Source: JAYPLE01 sp047627515 (lineage in GTDB: Bacteria > Bacteroidota > Bacteroidia > Cytophagales > Cyclobacteriaceae). From it: 30,731 nt of DNA. The translations under genes and the position numbers were made by a program. Below, piece after piece: positions 1 through 6,429 of the stretch. A model generated the notes under the pieces. The model ran no database searches. It worked only from the letters and a program-made list of their open reading frames with translations, and was not told the origin of the DNA. The stretch is from contig JBLHTU010000026.1 in the NCBI GenBank assembly GCA_047627515.1, positions 1 through 30,731 of the forward strand, read 5' to 3'. How positions within the stretch are numbered: position 1 is the first letter of the stretch; each line of letters begins with the position of its first letter.

Positions 1-1032
1 GAGCTTCATGATAATTATTTTGAAGAATTGGAGACCCTGGTAGAGCAAATGCATTTGGAATTTACAGAGCTAGCAGAAGTGCCTTTTGAACCAAAGGTGG
101 TAGAAGACGTATTGCTGAAGATCGGAGTCAGGACTGATATGGAGGTCTTGGGGAGCCATGAGGAGTTAACGAACTTGCGGTCCTTGTATCATGCCAAGCA
201 AAGGTTATTGATGCTCAATGCTGGTTTAAATAAGGCGCAACAAAGTTTTTTGATGGGTAGAGAGATTGCTTTTCAATGGATGCGTGTGAAAAGCAGACCA
301 TTAAGCACGCCTCCCTATGGGGAGTATACTTTTGAAGAGATCTTAAACAACTATAAGGCTTCGTACTTTTCATCGGCTCTTCTCATGCCTAAGCGTGATA
401 TGATTCCCGATATTCAAGCTTTTGCTGATGAAAAAACCTGGAATCGAGAATTGTTTTTGCGATTGATTAATAGATATGAGGCCACACCAGAAATGGTCAT
501 GCAGCGCTTGACGAATATACTACCAACATACTTCAAGCTGAAGAATCTCTTTTTCCTTCGTTTTCTCAAAACAGGCGGTAAGTACTATTTGACTAAAGAA
601 TTACATCTTTCGCGCCAACACAGTCCTCATGTCAATGAGTTAAACGAGCATTATTGTCGAAGATGGATGAGTCTGCAGGTTATTGAAGACTTGGAATCTG
701 CTGGGTCGACTGATCTGGTAGCAAACGCTCACTTTTCTGATTTCATTGATTCGAAAAGTGAGTACTTTATCATGTCCATTGCCTTCCCAAATATCTCCAA
801 TCCTAGTGAGTCAATTAGTGTTACGATCGGCCTACTAAATGATGCAACATTAAAAAAGCATCTTAATTTTATTGATCAAGACCATAGCATTGCTCGAAAG
901 AGCGTAAATGTTACTTGCGAACGCTGCGCTGAGGTGGATTGTACTGTCAGAGCAGCTCCAGCTCTTGTTCATCAGAGGTTACAAGCGGAACGGGCTGCAG
1001 AAGCTAAGATTGAAAAGTTGCTCGCTACCTAA
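1..1032 (+). CDS. ScfR-type transcriptional regulator, IrrE-like and DUF2083 regions (5' end cut off)
   Basis: The reading frame is open from base 1 with no convincing start codon (the first possible one is a TTG at 28), so the gene begins outside the window and probably carries an XRE-type helix-turn-helix there. The visible part resembles the ImmA/IrrE-like domain followed by the DUF2083 region of short-chain fatty acyl regulators (RamB/PrpR-like family). The peptidase helix that is HExxH in active IrrE proteins reads GREIAFQWM, so proteolytic activity looks lost. Near the C-terminus (bases about 910-965) a cysteine cluster CERCAEVDCTVRAAP matches the family's C-x2-C-x4-DC-x2-RA-x-P signature. 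Family knowledge suggests control of acyl-CoA or glyoxylate/propionate metabolism, but no target gene is visible here. It ends 9 bases before a terminator hairpin shared with nrdA. Confidence 0.7.
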   Translation, partial: ELHDNYFEELETLVEQMHLEFTELAEVPFEPKVVEDVLLKIGVRTDMEVLGSHEELTNLRSLYHAKQRLLMLNAGLNKAQQSFLMGREIAFQWMRVKSRPLSTPPYGEYTFEEILNNYKASYFSSALLMPKRDMIPDIQAFADEKTWNRELFLRLINRYEATPEMVMQRLTNILPTYFKLKNLFFLRFLKTGGKYYLTKELHLSRQHSPHVNELNEHYCRRWMSLQVIEDLESAGSTDLVANAHFSDFIDSKSEYFIMSIAFPNISNPSESISVTIGLLNDATLKKHLNFIDQDHSIARKSVNVTCERCAEVDCTVRAAPALVHQRLQAERAAEAKIEKLLAT

Positions 1033-1036
1033 AAAC

Positions 1037-1064
1037 AAAAAAACCCGCCGAAGCGGGTTTTCTA
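1037..1064. terminator. Bidirectional rho-independent terminator
   Basis: Stem AAACCCGC (1041-1048), loop CGAA, stem GCGGGTTT (1053-1060). An A-run lies on the left and a T-rich run on the right, so it can end both the plus-strand regulator gene and the minus-strand nrdBA operon that converge here. Confidence 0.85.
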
Positions 1065-1085
1065 TTTCTTAATTACAATCAGAAC

Positions 1086-3497
1086 TTAGCTACCACACAT
1101 TTCGCAGTCGTCAGGAGCATCCAGAGAGCATTGAATAGCCTGCTGGCTTGTGCTCTGCGGATCGATACTGGCAGGCTCCACTGTAGCCCCAGGAGCGGTA
1201 ACTGCTGCAGCTTTTGGCTGCTGTGCTTTCTCTTTGGTCACAGTAAACTTGATAGCGTCTGTTGCTGCTTTGGTTCGCAGGTAATACATTCCAGTTTTCA
1301 ATCCTTTTTTCCATGCGTAGAAATGCATAGAGGTCATTTTCCCAAAATTAGCATCCGTTAAGTGGATATTTAAACTTTGAGATTGACAGATAAATGCTCC
1401 TCTATCAGCTGACATATCTATGATCTTCTTCTGAGAGATCTCCCAAACAGTTTTATAGAGTTCTCTGATATTAGCAGGAATCTCAGTGATGTTTTGGATA
1501 GAGCCATTTTCTGCTTTGATTCTATTCATCATCTGATCATCCCATAGACCTAGCTTGATTAGGTCTTTCATCAGATACTTATTGGCTACGATAAATTCTC
1601 CTGAGAGCACTCTTCTGACGTACAAGTTAGAAGTAAATGGCTCGAAGCACTCGTTGTTTCCAAGGATCTGGGAAGTAGAAGCCGTCGGCATTGGAGCAAC
1701 TAGTAAGGAGTTACGTACGCCATTCTTTTTCACTTCTTGTTTTAGGCTGTACCAATCCCATCTTCCTGACTCTGGAGTTACACCCCACATGTCAAACTGG
1801 AAAATCCCTTTAGATACAGGAGACCCTTTAAACGTTTCATAAGGACCTTCTACTTTGGCTAGTTCCATGGATGTTTCCATCGCCGCATAGTAGATTGTTT
1901 CAAAGATGTCTTTGTTTAGCTGCTGTGCCTCAGGAGACTCGAACGGCATTCTTAGCATAGCATATGTATCTGCCAGGCCTTGCACACCTATACCAATAGG
2001 TCTGTGGCGCATGTTACTAGTTCTTGCTTCTTTGACTGGGTAGTAGTTCACATCGATGACCTTGTTGAGGTTACGTGTTGCTACTTTGGTGATCTGATAT
2101 AATTTCTGATGATCAAACTGTCCATCTTCTGTGACAAACTTCGAGAGTGCAATTGAAGCAAGGTTACAAACTGCGACTTCGTCTTTGGAGGTATACTCCA
2201 TGATTTCTGTACACAGGTTACTTGATCTGATCGTACCTAAATTCTTTTGATTGGATTTGCGATTTGCATGATCCTTGAAAAGCATATAAGGAGTTCCTGT
2301 TTCAATCTGCGATTCCAGGATTTCAAACCATAGGTCTTGTGCCTTTACCGTTTTGCGAGCTTTGCCTTCAGTCTCGTATTTTTCAAAAAGCTTCTCAAAC
2401 TCATCTCCATAGGCATCGTATAAACCGGGAGCTTCATCTGGGCTAAAGAGTGACCATGAACCATTCTCCTCTACTCGTTTCATGAATAGATCAGGAATCC
2501 ATAGCGCATAAAACAGATCACGTGCACGTAATTCTTCTTTCCCATGATTCTTTTTCAAGTCGAGGAAGTCGAAAATATCAGCGTGCCATGGCTCCATGTA
2601 AATGGCAAAGCTTCCTTTACGTTTTCCGCCTCCCTGATCTACATACCTAGCAGTCATATCAAAGTTTCTCAACATAGGGACAATTCCATTTGAATTGCCG
2701 TTAGTGCCTTTGATGTATGCACCAGTAGCACGTACGTTATGGATGCTTAAGCCAATACCACCTGCAGATTGTGAGATTTTAGCACACTGCTTTAGTGTAT
2801 CGTAGATCCCATCAATACTGTCATCCTGCATAGAGAGCAGAAAGCAAGATGATAGCTGTGGCTTAGGTGTTCCTGCATTAAATAAGGTTGGTGTTGCATG
2901 CGTAAACCACTTTTCAGACATGAGATTATACGTCTCTAAAGCTGCATCAATATCTTCACCATGAATACCCACAGATACTCGCATCAACATATGCTGTGGA
3001 CGCTCGACGATCTTACCATCGAGTTTCATTAAATAAGAACGTTCTAGTGTCTTAAATCCAAAATAATCGTAGTTGTAATCCCTTTTGTAATCTATCGCGT
3101 CATCCAAGCGCTTAGCGTTACTCTTTATGATTCTGTATGTATCCGAACCGAGCAAAGATGCATTTTCGTTCGTTTTGGGATTCACGTACGTGTAGAGTCT
3201 TTTCATCGTATTTGAAAAGGACTCAGAAGTCACCTTGTGCAGATTGGAGGTTGAAATTCTTGCTGCTAGTTTGGCAAAATCAGGATGACGTGTGGTCATT
3301 GAAGCTGCAGTCTCAGCTGCAAGGTTATCAAGCTCGATTGTCGTTACTCCATCATAAAGACCATCGATTACTTTCTTAGCAATCTCGACAGGCTCTATAA
3401 AGTCTTGAGTAAGTCCTTCACATAGTTTTTCTATTCGGGCGGTGATCTTATCAAATTTGACGGACTCTCTTCTTCCGTCTCTCTTAATTACAAGCAT
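1086..3497 (-). CDS. nrdA: Ribonucleoside-diphosphate reductase, class Ia alpha (large) subunit
   Basis: The 803-residue protein reduces ribonucleoside diphosphates to deoxyribonucleotides in the cytoplasm together with the beta subunit encoded just upstream. An N-terminal ATP-cone (about residues 1-95) predicts allosteric activity control by ATP/dATP. Active-site residues are visible: Cys218 in LSSC, the NLCTE motif with Asn427, Cys429 (thiyl radical site) and Glu431, and Cys444 in AVCNLAS as the second half of the redox pair. The PTAS-x5-NNECFEP segment near residue 605 is also class I. The C-terminus ends in CSLDAPDDCEMCGS, the swinging tail reduced by thioredoxin or glutaredoxin, after an Ala/Pro-rich linker. 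Start ATG at 3497; nrdB ends 37 bases upstream, so the two are one operon. A shared hairpin at 1041-1060 ends transcription. Confidence 0.97.
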   Translation of the reverse strand: MLVIKRDGRRESVKFDKITARIEKLCEGLTQDFIEPVEIAKKVIDGLYDGVTTIELDNLAAETAASMTTRHPDFAKLAARISTSNLHKVTSESFSNTMKRLYTYVNPKTNENASLLGSDTYRIIKSNAKRLDDAIDYKRDYNYDYFGFKTLERSYLMKLDGKIVERPQHMLMRVSVGIHGEDIDAALETYNLMSEKWFTHATPTLFNAGTPKPQLSSCFLLSMQDDSIDGIYDTLKQCAKISQSAGGIGLSIHNVRATGAYIKGTNGNSNGIVPMLRNFDMTARYVDQGGGKRKGSFAIYMEPWHADIFDFLDLKKNHGKEELRARDLFYALWIPDLFMKRVEENGSWSLFSPDEAPGLYDAYGDEFEKLFEKYETEGKARKTVKAQDLWFEILESQIETGTPYMLFKDHANRKSNQKNLGTIRSSNLCTEIMEYTSKDEVAVCNLASIALSKFVTEDGQFDHQKLYQITKVATRNLNKVIDVNYYPVKEARTSNMRHRPIGIGVQGLADTYAMLRMPFESPEAQQLNKDIFETIYYAAMETSMELAKVEGPYETFKGSPVSKGIFQFDMWGVTPESGRWDWYSLKQEVKKNGVRNSLLVAPMPTASTSQILGNNECFEPFTSNLYVRRVLSGEFIVANKYLMKDLIKLGLWDDQMMNRIKAENGSIQNITEIPANIRELYKTVWEISQKKIIDMSADRGAFICQSQSLNIHLTDANFGKMTSMHFYAWKKGLKTGMYYLRTKAATDAIKFTVTKEKAQQPKAAAVTAPGATVEPASIDPQSTSQQAIQCSLDAPDDCEMCGS

Positions 3498-3534
3498 TTT
3501 GGCGATTTTTAATTATTTTGGATATAGGGATTTT

Positions 3535-4512
3535 TTAAAAGTCTTCGTCAAGGCTAAATTTCTGATCGTCTGTTTCGTTGCTCATGACTCCTGCTTTTTG
3601 GTACTCAGCTACTCTTTTTTCAAAGAAGTTGGTTTTACCTTGAAGAGAGATCATTTCCATGAAATCAAAAGGGTTGGTTGCGTTATATATTTTCTCGCAC
3701 CCGAGCTCTAACAAGAGTCGATCTGCTACAAATTCAATGTACTGGCACATCAGATCGGAGTTCATACCGATCAACTTTACAGGTATGGCATCAGTGACAA
3801 ATTCTTTTTCAATCATCACGGCATCTCTTATGATACCTTGGACAGTTTCTACAGGAAGCTTATTTTCGACGTGGCTGTTGTATAACAGGCAAGCAAAATC
3901 ACAGTGTAATCCTTCATCACGAGAAATCAATTCGTTAGAGAAACTTAGACCTGGCATCAAACCTCTTTTCTTTAACCAGAAAATAGAACAGAAGCTACCT
4001 GAGAAAAAGATCCCTTCTACTGCAGCAAATGCAACAAGCCTTTCCTGAAAAGAACCATTGTCAATCCATCGTAATGCCCAGTCTGCTTTTTTCTTCACAC
4101 AATCAAGTGTTTCGATTGCGTGTAGCAAATGCGTTTTTTCTTTTGGCTCTTTTACGTATGTATCTATTAGAAGAGAATAGGTTTCGGAATGTATGTTTTC
4201 GATAGCTATCTGAAAACCATAAAAGAACTTCGCCTCCGTATACTGTACCTCAGACACAAAATTTTCAGCTAAATTTTCGTTTACAATTCCATCGCTTGCG
4301 GCGAAGAAGGCTAAAACATGCTTTATGAAGTGTCTCTCGCCGTCGGTCAGGCTCTGCCAATCTTTAAGGTCCTGGCTAAGGTCAATTTCTTCAGCTGTCC
4401 AGAAACTGGCTTCTGCTTTTTTGTAGAATTGCCAGATGTCGTCATGCTCAATAGGGAAAAGCACAAAACGGTCTTTGTTTTCTTGTAAAATTCTTTCGTC
4501 TGTTTGCCTCAT
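3535..4512 (-). CDS. nrdB: Ribonucleoside-diphosphate reductase, class Ia beta (small) subunit
   Basis: This 325-residue ferritin-like protein holds the di-iron centre and the radical needed by NrdA. Metal ligands line up as Asp74 (AASDGIVNE), Glu105 and His108 (ENIHSETY), Glu166 (VEGIFF), and Glu200 and His203 (RDEGLH). Tyr112 sits four residues after His108 at the radical position, so this is a tyrosyl-radical class Ia enzyme and not a Phe-containing class Ic form. The sequence resembles the shorter eukaryote-like R2 type (FFAASDGIVNENL) more than the E. coli form. ATG start at 4512; it is first in the nrdB-nrdA operon. Two perfect inverted DnaA boxes lie about 240 bases upstream. I see no clear NrdR box pair and no clear -7 element for this gene. 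Confidence 0.97.
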   Translation of the reverse strand: MRQTDERILQENKDRFVLFPIEHDDIWQFYKKAEASFWTAEEIDLSQDLKDWQSLTDGERHFIKHVLAFFAASDGIVNENLAENFVSEVQYTEAKFFYGFQIAIENIHSETYSLLIDTYVKEPKEKTHLLHAIETLDCVKKKADWALRWIDNGSFQERLVAFAAVEGIFFSGSFCSIFWLKKRGLMPGLSFSNELISRDEGLHCDFACLLYNSHVENKLPVETVQGIIRDAVMIEKEFVTDAIPVKLIGMNSDLMCQYIEFVADRLLLELGCEKIYNATNPFDFMEMISLQGKTNFFEKRVAEYQKAGVMSNETDDQKFSLDEDF

Positions 4513-4749
4513 TTGTTCACTTTTTTTGAATCATCAGTAAAATCAATAGTTCAACTCTACCTTCTGTCTACTGGTATGGTTATCCAATCATAGAAAAAAT
4601 CGTATTTCATACCTATTTGCACTGATTAGTAGCGCGTTACGGAATGATTGGAGGTCAGCCCACCAGAAAGCGGTTTATTTTCTCTGGGGGTACCTACAAA
4701 TGTGCTCAAAGAACACCGAAATGTCAAGTCGGTCATTTATGGACCGGAG

Positions 4750-4774
4750 AGTTATCCACACTATGTGGATAACT
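4750..4774. promoter_or_regulatory. Palindrome made of two perfect inverted DnaA boxes
   Basis: Arms AGTTATCCACA (4750-4760) and TGTGGATAACT (4764-4774) are perfect inverted repeats around CTA. Each contains an exact consensus DnaA box (TTATCCACA), one per strand, three bases apart. DnaA is known to regulate nrdAB in E. coli. Here the site lies about 240 bases before nrdB and 210 before rplU. It could serve nrd regulation, an origin, or DnaA titration. Confidence 0.75.
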
Positions 4775-4882
4775 CTATAACATGCAGACAGTTAGGTAGA
4801 TACTACGTAATAACATAGCCTGACTTCATTTTGCAGAGCTCATTTAGACCCAATGAATTCACTAAAAAAAAGATGAAATTAA

Positions 4883-4891
4883 TTATCCACA
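4883..4891 (+). promoter_or_regulatory. Third perfect DnaA box
   Basis: Exact TTATCCACA inside an AT-rich segment (AAAAAAAAGATGAAATTAA precedes it), about 110 bases from the DnaA-box palindrome. It lies 38 bases before the -33 element of the rplU promoter. Confidence 0.65.
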
Positions 4892-4920
4892 CTTTATTAT
4901 TCTCGATTGGGTAGTAAGCC

Positions 4921-4951
4921 TTTGAAAATAGCAATAGATAATATATCTTTG
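4921..4951 (+). promoter_or_regulatory. Bacteroidota-type promoter of rplU-rpmA
   Basis: TTTG (4921-4924), 19 bases, then TATCTTTG (4944-4951), an exact match to the -33 TTTG / -7 TAnnTTTG pattern of the Bacteroidota primary sigma factor. Transcription would start near 4958, leaving a leader of about 25 bases before rplU. Confidence 0.75.
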
Positions 4952-4982
4952 CAGTCCTTTTTTAAAATAGAACAATAAAACT

Positions 4983-5291
4983 ATGTATGCTATAGTTGAC
5001 ATTGCTGGAAAGCAATTTAAAGTAGAGAAAGACAAGTACATCTACGCCCCATTGATGGATAGTGAGGCGGGTAGTACTGTTGATTTCAAAGACGTTTTAC
5101 TAGTTGATAACGACGGTAAAGTGAAGGTAGGAACACCTAAAGTAAAGGGTGCACAGGTATCTGGGAAAGTATTGGAGCATGTCAAAGGTGACAAAGTAAT
5201 CGTCTTCAAGAAGAAGCGAAGAAAAGGGTACCGAGTGAAGAACGGGCACAGACAGCAGTTTACAAAAATATTAATTGAAGACATTAAATAA
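4983..5291 (+). CDS. rplU: 50S ribosomal protein L21
   Basis: A 102-residue protein of normal L21 length, beginning MYAIVDIAGKQFKVEKDK and ending with the conserved basic segment (KKKRRKGYRVKNGHRQ) before a short acidic tail. L21 binds 23S rRNA in the large subunit. It is followed after 9 bases by rpmA, the usual rplU-rpmA pair, and is preceded by a near-perfect promoter at 4921-4951. Confidence 0.98.
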   Translation: MYAIVDIAGKQFKVEKDKYIYAPLMDSEAGSTVDFKDVLLVDNDGKVKVGTPKVKGAQVSGKVLEHVKGDKVIVFKKKRRKGYRVKNGHRQQFTKILIEDIK

Positions 5292-5300
5292 GAATAAGCC

Positions 5301-5570
5301 ATGGCTCACAAGAAAGGTGTAGGTAGTTCTAGAAACGGTCGTGAATCGGAAAGCAAGCGACTTGGGGTAAAGATATTCGGTGGTCAGGCTGCAATAGCAG
5401 GCAACATCATCGTTAGACAGAGAGGCACAAAACATCATCCAGGCGCAAATGTAGGAATTGGTAAAGACCATACCTTGTTTGCATTATCTGATGGTAATGT
5501 TCGTTTCCAAAAAGGAAGAGAGAATAGATCATTTGTGCATATAGATCTTATTACTGCCGAGCAGGCTTAA
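5301..5570 (+). CDS. rpmA: 50S ribosomal protein L27
   Basis: An 89-residue protein with the conserved L27 start AHKKGVGSSRNGRES, RLGVKIFGGQ and RQRGTKHHPG segments. L27 reaches toward the peptidyl transferase centre with its N-terminal tail. The tail here starts directly with Ala-His-Lys-Lys after the initiator Met, so it lacks the cleaved N-terminal extension seen in Firmicutes. Cotranscribed with rplU; a strong terminator follows at 5592-5622. Confidence 0.98.
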   Translation: MAHKKGVGSSRNGRESESKRLGVKIFGGQAAIAGNIIVRQRGTKHHPGANVGIGKDHTLFALSDGNVRFQKGRENRSFVHIDLITAEQA

Positions 5571-5591
5571 GGATTAGTTAGAAAATGCAGG

Positions 5592-5622
5592 AGGTGAGCA
5601 TATGTATGTTCACCTTTTTTTT
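5592..5622 (+). terminator. Rho-independent terminator of rplU-rpmA
   Basis: Stem AGGTGAGCATA (5592-5602) pairs with TATGTTCACCT (5605-5615), with one G-T wobble, and runs into eight to nine Ts ending at 5622. It lies 22 bases after the rpmA stop. The following 156 bases (5623-5778) hold nothing I recognise. Confidence 0.85.
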
Positions 5623-5778
5623 GTGCCCCTTTGATTAAATAGATGTGTCCTTTTGAGGCATAAGGCTCGTGGCTAATCACAAGTTGATGTTATGCACACA
5701 ACTGACGGAGTGATACGAGAGTGGACTGTTTCAAAGTGCGCGATTGCGGGCATTTCAGAAACTAAAAATAGATAAAAC

Positions 5779-5807
5779 AAAAAGGGGATGAATTTCATCC
5801 CCTTTTT
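5779..5807 (-). terminator. Rho-independent terminator of the NUMOD4/HNH gene
   Basis: Long perfect stem AAAAAGGGGATGAA (5779-5792) with TTCATCCCCTTTTT (5794-5807). It lies just after the stop of the minus-strand gene that ends at 5813. The flanking A-run makes the U-tract on the minus strand. Confidence 0.8.
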
Positions 5808-5812
5808 GTTTG

Positions 5813-6310
5813 CTAAGCTTCTTGCTTAATCTTTTTTGGTCGACCAGGAAGAACAGTGTCTGGCTTAAAGCCATTCTTGTACAGTTTCTTTCTAGTTTTC
5901 CAGACTTTGAAGTTGTTTTTGTTACCAACTTCAAATTGCCATTTCATGTGTTCTGATGCAGTTAACCATTTAAGGTTCTCAGAATGATTGTTTCGCGGGT
6001 TGTTATCCTCGTGAATAATCATTGTGTAATCTGCACGGTCTTTGTTGGGTACAAAGGCCTTAGCTACCTCTTTATGAGGATACACTGTTCTTCTTTTTCC
6101 CTCATCATCGATCAAGTCAAGGAAAAAACACTTGCATGTCTTATTCCATCTTTGCTTCATCAACTTACCCTTGAGAGTCATGTTGGTCTTGCTACCCTTG
6201 TGCCAAACTTTCCTGGTAACACTTCTTATTTTGCCCTTATTGGATACAAGATAATTCTTGAATCCTGGGATTGGCTCCCATTGCTGCTCGTCGGTTTTTG
6301 GATCTGCCAT
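5813..6310 (-). CDS. NUMOD4 / HNH-motif protein with AT-hook-like tail
   Basis: A 165-residue protein. Residues 11-30 (WEPIPGFKNYLVSNKGKIRS) are a clear NUMOD4 DNA-binding motif. Residues 79-120 resemble an HNH_3 nuclease: His79 in the HKEVAKAFVPN strand, His100 in IIHEDNN, then NNHSENLKWLTASEH. The usual NH before the core is IH here and the final Asn is His121, so activity is uncertain. The basic tail contains PGRPKK (residues 155-160), like an AT-hook core. Such proteins are common in phages and as homing endonucleases. This one stands alone between rpmA and pulA with its own terminator, so it may be a domesticated nuclease or a DNA-binding protein. Start ATG at 6310. Confidence 0.75.
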   Translation of the reverse strand: MADPKTDEQQWEPIPGFKNYLVSNKGKIRSVTRKVWHKGSKTNMTLKGKLMKQRWNKTCKCFFLDLIDDEGKRRTVYPHKEVAKAFVPNKDRADYTMIIHEDNNPRNNHSENLKWLTASEHMKWQFEVGNKNNFKVWKTRKKLYKNGFKPDTVLPGRPKKIKQEA

Positions 6311-6429
6311 TTTATCTATTTGTTATGTGGTTTGATAAAGTAGGCTAGCTCTTAATGAAATATAAATGTAGTACTTTTAATTAAACTTAAGCACCTAACT
6401 TCTCTTTTTCACTTACACCGCATCACCTT

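Larger units (their letters stand above)
4513..4982. other. Divergent intergenic region between nrdBA and rplU-rpmA
   Basis: These 470 bases contain no plausible gene. They hold three perfect DnaA boxes, an AT-rich stretch at about 4861-4960, and the rplU promoter. A weak DnaA-box-like TTATCCAAT lies at 4580-4588. No tRNA, riboswitch or NrdR box pair was recognised. Confidence 0.8.

Noticed and set aside
4750..4774. NrdR box for nrdBA
   Set aside because: The ACAC...TGTG core is superficially similar, but there is no paired 16-base box and the repeats are exact DnaA boxes.
4513..4982. Replication origin (oriC) as a firm call
   Set aside because: Three perfect DnaA boxes and AT-rich DNA fit, but no dnaA or other origin-linked gene is adjacent and most genes on the right side are on the minus strand. 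Kept as a hypothesis only.
5623..5778. Possible small RNA or tRNA between the rpmA terminator and the next terminator
   Set aside because: I found no cloverleaf, conserved T-loop or stable fold; nothing supports a gene.
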